Assembly: GCA_965215385.1 (NCBI GenBank)
Contig: OZ244059.1
Coordinates: 1,426,001 to 1,490,000 of the forward strand
Source of the DNA: JAPORY01 sp965215385
GTDB taxonomy: Bacteria > Pseudomonadota > Alphaproteobacteria > Rhodobacterales > Rhodobacteraceae
Length of the DNA: 64,000 bases
Reading direction: 5' to 3'
Position 1 is the first letter of the stretch. Each line of letters starts with the position of its first letter. Shown here piece after piece: positions 47,301 through 57,516 of the stretch. The notes under the pieces are model-generated. The model made no database searches. It worked only from the letters and a program-made list of their open reading frames with translations, and was not told the DNA's origin. The position numbers and the translations under genes are program-made.

Positions 47301-49088
47301 ATGCCAATTTATGAAGCTCCAACAAAGGATATGTTGTATATCCTAAACGATGTTCTCGCGTTACAGCAAAAACCCATTCCAAGCTACGATGGCTTGAGTT
47401 GTGACTTTCTGGATGCGATCCTGTCTGAGGCCGGCAAAGTCTGCGCAAATGTCTTGCACCCATTGAACGCAGTCGGCGATCGTGAGGGATGTCAGTTGGC
47501 GGCGGGTCAGGTCACAACGCCCGCCGGTTTCCGAACGGCGTTTCAGCAAGTGAAGGATGATGGCTGGCCTAGCCTCAACCTGCCAACCGAGTTTGGGGGA
47601 CAAGGGCTACCGCACGTTGTCCACACGGCTGTCAATGAGATGTTCATGGCTGCCAATCAATCCTTCGCGATTTATCCGTTTTTAACCCACGGCGCGGCCC
47701 TCACTATCCTCGCGCACGGGACAGAGGAACAAAAGGCCCTTTATCTGCCGAAACTGACAAGTTGCGAATGGACTGGAACGATGAATCTCACCGAACCCCA
47801 GTGCGGAACCGATTTAGCACTAATAAGAACGAAGGCCGAGAAACAAGTCGATGGCAGCTATAAATTGACCGGCGAAAAAATCTTTATCTCTGCTGGTGAG
47901 CACGACTTGGCAGAAAATATTGTTCACTTGGTTCTCGCGAGGGTGGTCGATGCACCCAAAGGGATAAAAGGTATTTCACTATTCATCGTACCCAAATTTC
48001 TCATCGACCAAAACGGTTCGCTTGGCGATCGTAACGGTGTGTTCTGCACGCGACTTGAAGACAAAATGGGAATTCATGGTAACGCGACTTGCGCGATGAC
48101 CTATACTAATGCGACGGGCTTCCTGCTCGGTTTTGAGAACAAAGGGCTGCGGGCTATGTTTACTATGATGAACGGCGCCCGGTTAGTGGTTGGTTTGCAA
48201 GGTCTGGCGCAAGCCGACGTTGCCTACCAAAATGCACTCGACTATGCCAAAGAACGGCGACAGGGCCGATCTGAACAAAACAATCCATCATCGAATCCCG
48301 ATGCCCTGGCCGACCCGATAATTTCACATCCTGACATTCGCAGATCGCTACTTGACCAAAAATCATTCGTTGAGGGGGCTCGAGCCTTGGTGTTGTGGGT
48401 CGCTATGTTAATTGATCAGGCGCAACGCCGTAATGACACTGAAGCAGATTTTCTGGTTTCGCTGCTGACGCCGGTGATCAAAGGGTTCCTTACCGATCAG
48501 GGATACGACGCAACGGTACAGGCACAACAGATTTACGGTGGTCATGGCTATATTGAAGAATGGGGCATGTCGCAATATACTCGTGACGCTAGAGTCGCAA
48601 TGATCTATGAGGGTACCAACGGTATTCAAGCTCGCGATTTAATCAGTCGACAGTTACCACACAATGATTATCGACCGGTGGAACTCTTTATTGCCGAAAT
48701 TAAATCCCAATGCGATCTCGGTGCCAAACTCGGTCCGGACTTTGAATTTGATTTCGTGCAGCCGCTGCGAAGCGCGACGAACAATCTTGAAGAGGCAATC
48801 CAAGCACTCCGACAGATGCAAGTCCAAGATCCGTCATCCGCGCTCGCCGGATCATACGACTTTATGCACTTGTTAGGTCATGTTTGCTTGGGCCTAATGT
48901 GGGTTTGGATGGCGAGGACCTCGGCTTCGCACTTGCAACAGGGATCATCCAATCCAGAATTTCACGAAGCAAAGCTCACAACCGGAAAGTATTATATGAC
49001 CCGACGACTTCCCGCCACTGATTTGCACCTCACTCGCTTTGCAAACGGGGCGAAACTCGTAACCGGGATGCCAGTTGATCGTTTTTAG
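47301..49088 (+). CDS. Acyl-CoA dehydrogenase, long (DmdC/AcdB-like) form
   Basis: 595 residues, longer than the usual 380, with the extra C-terminal domain of the DmdC/AcdB-like branch. Segments: GWPSLNLPTEFGGQGLP, TGTMNLTEPQCGTDLALIRT (FAD/substrate), GEKIFISAGEHDLAENIVHL, and the catalytic Glu in MIYEGTNGIQARDL. It introduces the 2,3-double bond into acyl-CoA thioesters, passing electrons to ETF. The branch includes methylmercaptopropionyl-CoA dehydrogenase of DMSP demethylation, so a short-chain or sulfur-containing substrate is possible; the fad neighbours favour general beta-oxidation. First gene of the cluster to 56019. Confidence 0.92.
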   Translation: MPIYEAPTKDMLYILNDVLALQQKPIPSYDGLSCDFLDAILSEAGKVCANVLHPLNAVGDREGCQLAAGQVTTPAGFRTAFQQVKDDGWPSLNLPTEFGGQGLPHVVHTAVNEMFMAANQSFAIYPFLTHGAALTILAHGTEEQKALYLPKLTSCEWTGTMNLTEPQCGTDLALIRTKAEKQVDGSYKLTGEKIFISAGEHDLAENIVHLVLARVVDAPKGIKGISLFIVPKFLIDQNGSLGDRNGVFCTRLEDKMGIHGNATCAMTYTNATGFLLGFENKGLRAMFTMMNGARLVVGLQGLAQADVAYQNALDYAKERRQGRSEQNNPSSNPDALADPIISHPDIRRSLLDQKSFVEGARALVLWVAMLIDQAQRRNDTEADFLVSLLTPVIKGFLTDQGYDATVQAQQIYGGHGYIEEWGMSQYTRDARVAMIYEGTNGIQARDLISRQLPHNDYRPVELFIAEIKSQCDLGAKLGPDFEFDFVQPLRSATNNLEEAIQALRQMQVQDPSSALAGSYDFMHLLGHVCLGLMWVWMARTSASHLQQGSSNPEFHEAKLTTGKYYMTRRLPATDLHLTRFANGAKLVTGMPVDRF

Positions 49089-49196
49089 TTTCTTGCGCCA
49101 TGCCGTCGGAACATTTTTTACGAATATCGTCGCGCTTTGCTCGCCGAAACTTGCTCAAAGTGCAGCGATAAAAATCACGTCAAAGATACGAAGCAC

Positions 49197-51581
49197 ATGA
49201 TCTTGCCCGCAACGAATATGCTCAAGACGGTTGAACGAATCTTGCTGTGGCATTCCCACTGGATGATTCATCAGGCAAATCATCTACGTCCCAAAGCCGA
49301 TGATTTAAAAATTGGTGGTCATCAAGCGAGTTCAGCATCTGTTGTCTCAATAATGACCGCACTTTACTTTTCGGCACTACGACCCGTAGACCGTGTTGCG
49401 GTCAAGCCTCACGCCGCGCCAGTATTTCACGCTATTCAGTATCTGATGGGAAATCAGACTCGCGAAAAGATGGAGAATTTTCGCGGCTTTGGTGGCGTGC
49501 AAAGTTATCCTTCCAGAACAAAAGATGTTGATGATGTCGATTTTTCGACCGGCTCGGTAGGATTAGGAGTCGCCATGACATCCTTCGCCTCGCTGATCCA
49601 AGATTATATTACCGCCAAACCGTGGGGACGCGAAATACCGCTGGGTCGGATGGTTGCACTGGTCGGTGATGCCGAACTCGACGAAGGCAACATCTACGAG
49701 GCTCTCCAAGAGGGTTGGAAAAACGATCTACGCAACACCTGGTGGATCATCGACTATAACCGACAGTCCCTTGATGGAATCGTTCGTGAGGGGCTGTTCG
49801 AGCGCGTCGAAAAAATCTTCGAAGCCTTCGGCTGGGACGTGGTTCGAATAAAATACGGTGCACAGCAACGCGCGGCATTTCTCGAACCTGGCGGTGAGGT
49901 GCTACGCGATTGGATCAACTCCTGCTCAAATCAGGAATATGCGGCTTTGACCTATATGGGCGGGGCGGTTTGGCGACAACGCCTGATGGATGACCTTGGC
50001 GATCAGGGTTCATTTTCAGCCATGCTTGATCGCTTTAGTGATGACGAACTAGCGACATTGATGGAGAATCTCGGTGGCAACTGCGTCGAGACGATGACGG
50101 AGGAGTTCGCAAAGATTACGCATGATCGTCCCACCTGTTTTCTGGCTTACACGATCAAAGGCTGGGGCACCCCAATTGCGGGTCACAAGGATAATCACGG
50201 CGGACTCATGAGCAAGGCCCAATTCTCTGAGTGGCAAAAGAGGATGGGCGTTGCTGAAGGGCAAGAGTGGGATCAATACGCGAGTGCGGTAGACACGACC
50301 GAGTTAAAGGAATTTTTGGCAAAAGTGCCCTTCTTTGCGACGAAGTCTCGGCGCTTCACCGATCACAAGCTTGCCGTTCCGAGCTTGGCGGCACCCGACG
50401 ATCACAAAATTTCGACGCAAGCGACATTTGGAAAAATCCTTGATCACTTAGCACGAGAAAAAACCGAACTCGCGGCCCGAATTGTTACCACCTCCCCCGA
50501 TGTAACGGGAACAACCAGCTTGGGATCATGGGTTAATCGACGCAAGCTCTTCGCTCGTTCAGAACAAGCTGACGCCTTTATCGAGCACCGAATTCCGTCA
50601 ACAGCCAAATGGTCATTCGCACCAGAAGGACAACATATTGAGCTCGGTATCGCTGAAATGAATCTATTTCTGCTTCTCAGCGCAGCGGGCCTTTCGCACT
50701 CCCTATTTGGCAGGCGCCTCATCCCAATCGGTACAGTCTATGATCCATTTGTGTGCCGTGGTCTCGATGCGATGAATTATGCCTGTTACCAAGACTCTAG
50801 ATTCTTGATCGTCGGGACCCCATCGGGAACAACGCTTGCTCCAGAGGGCGGTGCTCACCAATCTGTTGGCACCCCCTTGATCGGTATGAGCCAAGACGGT
50901 GTTGCAGCATTCGAACCCGCCTTTGCCGACGAGCTAGCGGTCATTATGGAATGGGCATTTGACTATTTGCAGCGCGACGGGAGTTCTGATCCCGATGAGC
51001 GAACGTGGTTGCGAGACGAGACCGGGGGGAGCGTTTATCTGCGGTTGACGACTAATGCCGTTGAGCAGGTAGGAAAGCGGCACGACGACGCCTTTCGCTC
51101 CGGAGCGATTGACGGCGGGTATTGGCTTCGCCAACCGGGTTCAAACTGCGAAATCGTCGTCGCATATCAAGGGGCCGTTGCGCCTGAGGCAATTCGCGCT
51201 GCTGGAACCATCGCTGAAGGTCGTCGCGATGTCGGTGTCCTCGCTATCACCTCGGCGGATCGACTGAATGCCGGTTGGACGGCAGCGCAGCGGGCGCGTT
51301 CACGCGGGGTAAAACAAGCTTGTGCCCATATCGAAACCCTGCTCGCCAGCTTGCCGTCCTATTGTAAAATCATTTCAGTAATTGACGGGCACCCCGCCAC
51401 CCTCGCATGGCTTGGTAGTGTCTACGGGCACCAGACCATCTCACTTGGCGTTGAGCATTTTGGCCAAACCGGTACGATCAAAGAACTCTATCGGCACTTC
51501 GGTATTGATGAAGCCTCCATTGTTAAGACAGTTGCTGGCTTGACCGTCGGACACGATTTGCGAATACCGTTGCCCTCGTGA
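49197..51581 (+). CDS. Transketolase-fold E1 (homodimeric pyruvate dehydrogenase AceE-like)
   Basis: 794 residues from ATG 49197; an in-frame extension from 49137 adds 20 residues of doubtful value. The thiamine-diphosphate domain has GGHQASSASVVSIMTALYF, STGSVGLGVAMTSFASL and GDAELDEGNIYEALQEGW in place of the usual GDG...NN motif. The pyrimidine-domain half has GQHIELGIAEMNLFLLLSAAG and the C-terminal half LGVEHFGQTGTIKELY. About 90 residues shorter than AceE, and no E2 or E3 gene follows. It probably decarboxylates a 2-oxoacid; the acceptor is unknown. It splits a fad gene set that in relatives goes straight from acyl-CoA dehydrogenase to GST. Confidence 0.85.
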   Translation: MILPATNMLKTVERILLWHSHWMIHQANHLRPKADDLKIGGHQASSASVVSIMTALYFSALRPVDRVAVKPHAAPVFHAIQYLMGNQTREKMENFRGFGGVQSYPSRTKDVDDVDFSTGSVGLGVAMTSFASLIQDYITAKPWGREIPLGRMVALVGDAELDEGNIYEALQEGWKNDLRNTWWIIDYNRQSLDGIVREGLFERVEKIFEAFGWDVVRIKYGAQQRAAFLEPGGEVLRDWINSCSNQEYAALTYMGGAVWRQRLMDDLGDQGSFSAMLDRFSDDELATLMENLGGNCVETMTEEFAKITHDRPTCFLAYTIKGWGTPIAGHKDNHGGLMSKAQFSEWQKRMGVAEGQEWDQYASAVDTTELKEFLAKVPFFATKSRRFTDHKLAVPSLAAPDDHKISTQATFGKILDHLAREKTELAARIVTTSPDVTGTTSLGSWVNRRKLFARSEQADAFIEHRIPSTAKWSFAPEGQHIELGIAEMNLFLLLSAAGLSHSLFGRRLIPIGTVYDPFVCRGLDAMNYACYQDSRFLIVGTPSGTTLAPEGGAHQSVGTPLIGMSQDGVAAFEPAFADELAVIMEWAFDYLQRDGSSDPDERTWLRDETGGSVYLRLTTNAVEQVGKRHDDAFRSGAIDGGYWLRQPGSNCEIVVAYQGAVAPEAIRAAGTIAEGRRDVGVLAITSADRLNAGWTAAQRARSRGVKQACAHIETLLASLPSYCKIISVIDGHPATLAWLGSVYGHQTISLGVEHFGQTGTIKELYRHFGIDEASIVKTVAGLTVGHDLRIPLPS

Positions 51582-51866
51582 CAAAAACTTGTCATTGTCA
51601 GCCCAATAACAACGGCATTCCCAAGCCCTAATCACGGCCTTGATCAGCGATTTTCCGTCGGTTTGTTATAAGACTCAGCGAGATCAAGAACTGCATTGGT
51701 GCAATACCAATTAGCCGCTTTGTAACCCAAATATGGGATTGATTCTGCGCCAGTAATTGTGCGAAATATCCCGACTTGGCTCTTGGGTCGACAATCGACG
51801 GAAACTGGTTCGATTTAGGCATCGGTGGGGTCATGTTCGACATCAATATTGCGGAGCGTCGCACGC

Positions 51867-52505
51867 ATGCCAATAAAACTCTATTGTTTTGGAGAGTCCG
51901 GTAACTCGTACAAGGCTGCCTTAACCCTGCAAATCGCTGGGCTAGAGTGGGAGGCCGTCTTTGTCGACTTTTTTAACGGTGAAGCGCGATCTGAAGCTTA
52001 TCGTGCCAATGTGAATGCAATGGGAGAGGTTCCGGTGCTTGTCAATGGTGATCAGCACCTTAGTCAATCAGGTGCCATTCAGCAGTTCATCTGCCAAAAA
52101 TATTCTCCGAATCTCGGTGGCCACGAAGACGATCATTTTGAGGTTCTGCGATGGGTCTTATGGGACAATCACAAGTTTTCGAGTTATGCGGGGGTCACGC
52201 GCTTCTTGATGAATTTTGTCCCCGAAGACAAGCGGCCGTCATCGGTCATTTCGTTTCTTCAAGGCCGCCTAAAAGGGTCCTATGCCACCCTAGACAACCA
52301 TCTGCAAGATCGCGACTGGATCGTTGGAGCCGAGCCAACCGTGGCTGATCTGTCGTGTTGTGGATACTTGTTTTATCCGGAACCTTTCGGTTTCGAACGA
52401 ACCGAATGGAAGAATATTGATGGCTGGTTAAGTCGTATTCAAAAATTGCCAAACTGGGTCGCGCCCTATGAACTTATGCCCGGTCATCCATCAGATCGTG
52501 CCTAA
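51867..52505 (+). CDS. Glutathione S-transferase
   Basis: 212 residues from ATG 51867; an in-frame start at 51825 would add 14 unlikely residues. The thioredoxin-fold half reads IKLYCFGESGNSYKAALTLQ, with the glutathione motif MGEVPVLVNG and QSGAIQQFI. The helical C-terminal half contains DRDWIVGAEPTVADLSCCGY. In Rhodobacterales a GST of this type is regularly found between acyl-CoA dehydrogenase and thiolase genes; its role there is not settled. The 285-base gap before it shows no gene. Confidence 0.92.
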   Translation: MPIKLYCFGESGNSYKAALTLQIAGLEWEAVFVDFFNGEARSEAYRANVNAMGEVPVLVNGDQHLSQSGAIQQFICQKYSPNLGGHEDDHFEVLRWVLWDNHKFSSYAGVTRFLMNFVPEDKRPSSVISFLQGRLKGSYATLDNHLQDRDWIVGAEPTVADLSCCGYLFYPEPFGFERTEWKNIDGWLSRIQKLPNWVAPYELMPGHPSDRA

Positions 52506-52521
52506 ACGGCGGTGAGATGAA

Positions 52522-53733
52522 ATGCCCGATACCTTAATCTATGATGCGGTTCGTTCCCCGCGCGGCAAAGGTCGAAAGGAAGGGGCTCTGCACGAGATTA
52601 GTGCTCTTCGCTTGTCGGCCAATATTCTCGACGCGATAAAGGAGCGCAACCATCTACCCGAAGATGGCATTGAAGATGTTATCTGGGGATGCGTCACGCA
52701 GATTGCCGAGCAAGGTGGCTGCTTAGCGCGCTCGGCGGTATTAGCCTCGGAGTTCAATCAATCTATTCCCGGCTTGACCATTAATCGATTCTGCGCCTCA
52801 GGTATGGAGGCGGTCAACCTTGCGGCGGCTCAAATTCAAGCTGGTTTCGGCCACGCCTATATTGCTGGGGGCGTTGAAATGATGAGCCGCGTAGCAATGG
52901 GATCAGATGGTGCCGCGATTGCTGCCGACCCGATACTGGCAATTAGAAACAACTTTGTACCACAGGGAATTGCGGCTGATCTGATCGCGACCAAATTCGG
53001 ACTAACCCGCCGTGACGCTGACGGCTATGCGCTGGAGTCGCAAAAACGGGCGCATGCTGCTTGGCAAAATGATTGCTTCCGCCAGTCGATTATTTCAATC
53101 ACCGATCAGAATGGATTACCCATCCTTGATCATGATGAACTCATTCGTCCCGATACTAATCTCGACACCTTAAGCAAACTCGAACCCGCTTTTCGGTCCA
53201 TCGGCGAGAATTTTCCCGCTTTTGATCAAGTTGCCTTGATGAAATACCCCGAGCTCGAAGCCATAAATCATATTCATCACGCGGGTAATTCGTCGGGCGT
53301 GGTTGATGGTGCCGCCGCGGTTTTGCTTGGCAACGCCGAATTCGGCGATCAGTTGGGCCTAACCCCCCGCGCCCGTGTTAGGGCGACCGCAAAAATTGGT
53401 TCTGAACCCACCATCATGATGACGGGCTTGGTTCCCGCAACCGAAAAAATCCTGCAAAACGCGGGCATGGAAATTTCTGATATTGATCTTTTTGAAGTTA
53501 ATGAAGCATTTGCGGCGGTCGTGTTATACTTCTTGCAAGCATTCGACGTAGACCCGTCCATCGTAAATCCCAATGGCGGGGCAATCGCTATGGGACATCC
53601 GCTCGGTGCCACCGGTACTATCCTGATCGGCACCCTGCTTGATGAATTAGAGCGTGCCGACAAACCCGTCGGACTTGCAACGCTGTGCGTTGCGGGCGGG
53701 ATGGGTGCTGCCACCATCATTGAGCGCATTTAG
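52522..53733 (+). CDS. fadA: Acetyl-CoA C-acyltransferase (thiolase)
   Basis: 403 residues. Nucleophile Cys in NRFCASGMEAVNLAAAQI, the HHAGNSSGVVDGAAAVLLG segment, catalytic His in NPNGGAIAMGHPLGATG and second Cys in ATLCVAGGMGAATIIER. It performs the last step of beta-oxidation, 3-oxoacyl-CoA to acetyl-CoA plus shortened acyl-CoA. It starts 16 bases past the GST stop and precedes the FadB-type multifunctional enzyme by 100 bases. FadI and FadA cannot be told apart here; the symbol is approximate. Confidence 0.93.
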   Translation: MPDTLIYDAVRSPRGKGRKEGALHEISALRLSANILDAIKERNHLPEDGIEDVIWGCVTQIAEQGGCLARSAVLASEFNQSIPGLTINRFCASGMEAVNLAAAQIQAGFGHAYIAGGVEMMSRVAMGSDGAAIAADPILAIRNNFVPQGIAADLIATKFGLTRRDADGYALESQKRAHAAWQNDCFRQSIISITDQNGLPILDHDELIRPDTNLDTLSKLEPAFRSIGENFPAFDQVALMKYPELEAINHIHHAGNSSGVVDGAAAVLLGNAEFGDQLGLTPRARVRATAKIGSEPTIMMTGLVPATEKILQNAGMEISDIDLFEVNEAFAAVVLYFLQAFDVDPSIVNPNGGAIAMGHPLGATGTILIGTLLDELERADKPVGLATLCVAGGMGAATIIERI

Positions 53734-53832
53734 TGGTAACCGGGTAGCGATGAGACCGAATGAAGCCATCGCATTGTGCTGGTTGCTGCAACTTCATCGG
53801 CAATAGGAAGACGAGTTGGAGGCCAGACTCCG

Positions 53833-56019
53833 ATGACCGATTTTTCGATGGCAACTGGTGATGACGGCATCGCCATTATCACTTGGGATGTGCCAAACAG
53901 TTCGATGAATGTCCTCTCGCTTTCAGGGCTTGCAGAACTCACCGACTTGTTCGCTGCGGCTTTTGGTGATGACGGCGTCAAAGGCGTAGTCCTAACTTCA
54001 GGCAAGGCGGATAACTTTGCGGGTGGCATGGATTTAAACTTGCTCGCCGATGTTCGAGAGCAAATGCAACCTGACCCCGCCCAGGGATTATTTGACCTGA
54101 TCATGAACATCCACAAACTCATGCGCCGTATTGAGTTGGGTGATCGTGACGATAGCGACAATAGAAAAGGTAAACCGGTCGCGTGTGCGATGTCGGGCAC
54201 AGGTTTGGGAATCGGACTAGAATTGCCGCTCTGCACGCATCGAATTTTTGTCGCTGATGATGATTCCGCTCGCCTAGGACTTCCGGAGATCAAGGTTGGA
54301 GTATTTCCGGGTGCGGGCGGAACAACCCGCCTGATCCGTAAACTTGGAATTAAAGCTGCTGCCCCATTCCTTTTTGAGGGCAAACTCGTGCATCCGGCCG
54401 AAGCAAAGTCGGCTGGCATAGTCGATGAAGTCGTTTCTGATCCCTTACAATCGGCGCACAAGTGGGTTTTGCAGGCAACTGCTCAAGATATTGTTAAGCC
54501 TTGGGACACTAAGCACTATAGGATTCCTGAAGGTTCGCCCTACAGTGCCCAAGGATTGACAACCATGCTCGCGGCCAACGCTTTCATTCACGGCCGCACA
54601 CACGGCGCATTTCCACACACAAAGTCTTTACTGAGTGCAATTTATGAAGGGGCACTCGTCGATTTTGATACCGCGTTGCGTATTGAAGCTCGCTGGTTTG
54701 TAAACGTGATGATGAATCCCGCTTCATCGGCAATGATTCGATCGGTGTTTGTCAACAAGAAGCGGCTAGAGAAGGGCATCGCACGGCCCGCAAATATTGC
54801 TAAGAGCGACATTTCACGGATGGGCGTAATTGGTGCGGGTATGATGGGTTCAGGAATAGCGTTAGTGTCGGCTCGAGCCGGAATCGACGTAGTCTTATTG
54901 GATCAAGACGAGGAAAAGGCGCAGAGAGGCAAGAGCTACGCTCGAAAGTTTCTCGACAAGCAGGCTGCGCGAAAGCACGAAGAAATGGGGGCGCAACACG
55001 CCCTACTCGACCGTATTCAACCGACGACCGACGTAGAGAACTTGACGACCTGCGATCTGATCGTTGAAGCCGTCTTTGAAGATCATGATGTAAAAGCAAA
55101 AATTATCCGCCAGGTCGAGACCGTCGTTTCCGAAGCCTGTATTTTTGCCTCCAATACCTCAACTCTACCGATTACTTCACTCGCCAAAGCCTGTCGAATA
55201 CCAGAGCGATTCATCGGTCTACACTTTTTCTCTCCCGTCGAAAAAATGCTGCTTGTCGAAGTCATTCGCGGCAAGTCCACTAGTGATCGAGCCGTGGCTA
55301 TCGCGTTGGACTATGCCCGCAAGATTCGCAAGACACCGATTGTCGTCAATGATGCTCGATTCTTTTATGCAAACCGCTGTATTATTCCATACCTCAATGA
55401 AGGGTTGAGAATGGCTGGCGAGGGGATCAATCGGGCGTTAATTGATCGCGCTGCTCGGATGCTGGGATTTCCGGTCGGACCACTCCAGCTGTTGGATGAA
55501 ACCTCGTTGGATCTCGCCGCCATGATTGCACGGATTAGCCAGCAGGCTCTTGGTCCAGCCTACCTCGGTGGGCTAGCCGATGAGGTGACGTTTTGGATGG
55601 TTGGCATTGGTCGATTGGGTCGCAAGTCCAAGGCTGGTTTTTTTGATTATAGCCCCGAAGGCAAGCGCCTCGGCTATTGGGCTGGTTTCACCGAACGATT
55701 TCCGCCGACTCGCTTACAGCCGCCGGTTGGCGATGTGCAACGACGTCTACTGCTCGCTCAAGTCCTTGAGGCCGTTCGCGCCTTTGAGGAAAATGTCTTG
55801 TGCGATATTCGAGAAGGGGACGTTGGCGCGATTCTTGGTTGGGGATTTCCAGCTTGGTCAGGTGGACCCTTCTCCTGGCTAGACATGGTCGGTGCCGATC
55901 GGATTATTCAACAGAGCAAAACTTTAGAACAGCAGCGCGGAGAGAGATTTGCCTGTCCAGAACTTCTGCGTGAGATGTCGCAGTCGAAAAAGACCTTTTA
56001 TTCGCAATTTGCAGCATAG
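53833..56019 (+). CDS. fadB: 3-hydroxyacyl-CoA dehydrogenase / enoyl-CoA hydratase
   Basis: 728 residues from ATG 53833 (GGAGG at 53818-53822). Crotonase half about 1-290 with SSMNVLSLSGLAEL, ADNFAGGMDLNLL and FPGAGGTTRLIRKLG. Dehydrogenase half from about 325: GVIGAGMMGSGIALVSARAG, FASNTSTLPITSLA, HFFSPVEKMLLVEVI and GRLGRKSKAGFFDY. It carries out hydration and NAD-dependent oxidation in beta-oxidation. Together with the thiolase it forms the trifunctional system. FadJ is an equally good name. Confidence 0.94.
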   Translation: MTDFSMATGDDGIAIITWDVPNSSMNVLSLSGLAELTDLFAAAFGDDGVKGVVLTSGKADNFAGGMDLNLLADVREQMQPDPAQGLFDLIMNIHKLMRRIELGDRDDSDNRKGKPVACAMSGTGLGIGLELPLCTHRIFVADDDSARLGLPEIKVGVFPGAGGTTRLIRKLGIKAAAPFLFEGKLVHPAEAKSAGIVDEVVSDPLQSAHKWVLQATAQDIVKPWDTKHYRIPEGSPYSAQGLTTMLAANAFIHGRTHGAFPHTKSLLSAIYEGALVDFDTALRIEARWFVNVMMNPASSAMIRSVFVNKKRLEKGIARPANIAKSDISRMGVIGAGMMGSGIALVSARAGIDVVLLDQDEEKAQRGKSYARKFLDKQAARKHEEMGAQHALLDRIQPTTDVENLTTCDLIVEAVFEDHDVKAKIIRQVETVVSEACIFASNTSTLPITSLAKACRIPERFIGLHFFSPVEKMLLVEVIRGKSTSDRAVAIALDYARKIRKTPIVVNDARFFYANRCIIPYLNEGLRMAGEGINRALIDRAARMLGFPVGPLQLLDETSLDLAAMIARISQQALGPAYLGGLADEVTFWMVGIGRLGRKSKAGFFDYSPEGKRLGYWAGFTERFPPTRLQPPVGDVQRRLLLAQVLEAVRAFEENVLCDIREGDVGAILGWGFPAWSGGPFSWLDMVGADRIIQQSKTLEQQRGERFACPELLREMSQSKKTFYSQFAA

Positions 56020-56086
56020 TCATAGAACAGTGGTTGTCTTGGCTCGCTTACCGAGCCAATTTGACGATGACGCATCACGCCGACTC

Positions 56087-57001
56087 TTAGGCACTATCGA
56101 CCGGCCAAAGATTCGACGCGTTTTCCGATCGCTGTAGTCCGTCGAGAAGTCTCCGAATTTCGTCGGTATTGCGCAACACGACCTGATGGGCCTGCGGGCT
56201 TTCCGGCTCTTTATCCAGACTTATCCGAAGATGTTGTAGGGCATAGCCCGCCATGGCACGGCGAACGCGATATTGTAGACACCCGTTAATCATACCATAA
56301 TCAAGTTCAATGACATTCCGTTGCCCCACTGATAGGCAGGGGTGCGGCACTATTTCAAAAACAATTTCGCGATACCAATCACTATCGTTCGACGGCTCAG
56401 ATTGCGCGGCTTGGCGTTCGATGATTTCTAATACTCGCGAAAGAGCGAAATCTTTAAAGCACTTATCTCGTCTACAGAAGGCACGCACATGCCATCGTAG
56501 TCCATCGAAACCTAAAGCATGCGGCTCAATCCAGCGTTCGGCCGATGCTGGCGCTGACATAGATTGATAAACGACCCTTAATGCGTATGGTTGACGGATC
56601 GCCTCTAGCACCGCTTGCAGCGTTTTTGCCGCAATACCACGACCCAATCGTGGGATCGCACCACATTCGGGCGGAATACCGATCCAACTGTCGCTCTGGC
56701 TCATTGCGCCTTGCTCCACAGCATATAAGCGCGTCACGAAGCTTTCCGCGTCAATTTCCAAATAATGTGGTTGGAAATTCTTGCCGCGCAAATACATCAT
56801 TTTCTTCTTGTCGTAGTAAATATTGCGCTTGGCCTTCTGGGCATAGTGCCTCAAGTCGAGTGAGGCTTGCGGTACCGACAAACCAAAAGTGTTGCACAAA
56901 TCTTTCCGATTGATGCTCCCCTGCCAAAACAAGCGAAACTCTATGAATTCCAGACGGCGCCTAACCGTCTGCTTAATTTGCTGTGGCGCGACTTTCGTCA
57001 T
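56087..57001 (-). CDS. WYL-domain transcriptional regulator, CapW/BrxR architecture
   Basis: 304 residues. N-terminal winged helix at about 10-70: RLEFIEFRLFWQGSINRKDL, LCNTFGLSVPQASLDLRHYAQ, followed by a beta segment (KRNIYYDKKKMMYL). The WYL domain at about 130-215 shows ALRVVYQSMS, RWIEPHALGFDGLRWHVRAFCR and FALSRVLEI. A WCX-like C-terminal part closes the protein. Family knowledge: proteins with this wHTH-WYL-WCX layout (CapW, BrxR) repress phage-defence operons and respond to a ligand through the WYL pocket. The nearest divergent gene is the AAA ATPase at 57517. Regulation of that gene is inference. Confidence 0.88.
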   Translation of the reverse strand: MTKVAPQQIKQTVRRRLEFIEFRLFWQGSINRKDLCNTFGLSVPQASLDLRHYAQKAKRNIYYDKKKMMYLRGKNFQPHYLEIDAESFVTRLYAVEQGAMSQSDSWIGIPPECGAIPRLGRGIAAKTLQAVLEAIRQPYALRVVYQSMSAPASAERWIEPHALGFDGLRWHVRAFCRRDKCFKDFALSRVLEIIERQAAQSEPSNDSDWYREIVFEIVPHPCLSVGQRNVIELDYGMINGCLQYRVRRAMAGYALQHLRISLDKEPESPQAHQVVLRNTDEIRRLLDGLQRSENASNLWPVDSA

Positions 57002-57516
57002 TCTGCACTCACTCGCTTCTCACTCTATCATTAGAGGAATTAGCGGTCACCCTTAGTTGCCAATCTTACATGGCCGATTGGCGCACTCATTAATTTCATT
57101 CGGATCAGTAATATCGCTACGAGCTACTCAAAGGTGACAAAACATAACGTCTTTTCAGCCTTGTCCACCTAGTACGCCGAAATCAGCGGTTGCGCCGCCC
57201 GTGCTAAAATGCCTCGTGCGATCAAGCGAGTTCTGATCGAACTCGGAGGTTCATCGAATTTTGAGATAAGATTACCCGACAGGTCGTTTGGATCAAAGGC
57301 CTAACCATAAACATAATCCGATTCTCCGGAGAAAAAACGCCGACTTGAGAGAACTTGACCCGAATAAGCTTTGAGCCAAGTCGCCATTATTTGACTCAGG
57401 TTTCCGCCAACTATCTTCGGACAGAAGGTCAAAATCCGCTGCGGCGCCGTGCTTGTCACGAGGCGGCTAGAATCATATAATCCCGAGCGGCGCTACCCCG
57501 CAGAAAAGGGATTGAC
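57002..57516. promoter_or_regulatory. Divergent region between WYL regulator and AAA ATPase
   Basis: 515 bases without a gene. It contains a perfect 12-base palindrome TTCTCCGGAGAA at 57322-57333, the best candidate for the WYL regulator's operator. AGAAAAGGGATTGAC gives the ribosome-binding site for ATG 57517. No sure promoter hexamers were picked out. Confidence 0.4.
57322..57333. promoter_or_regulatory. Perfect palindrome, candidate operator
   Basis: TTCTCCGGAGAA, two-fold symmetric, lies 184 bases before the AAA ATPase start and 321 bases before the WYL regulator start. Confidence 0.35.
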
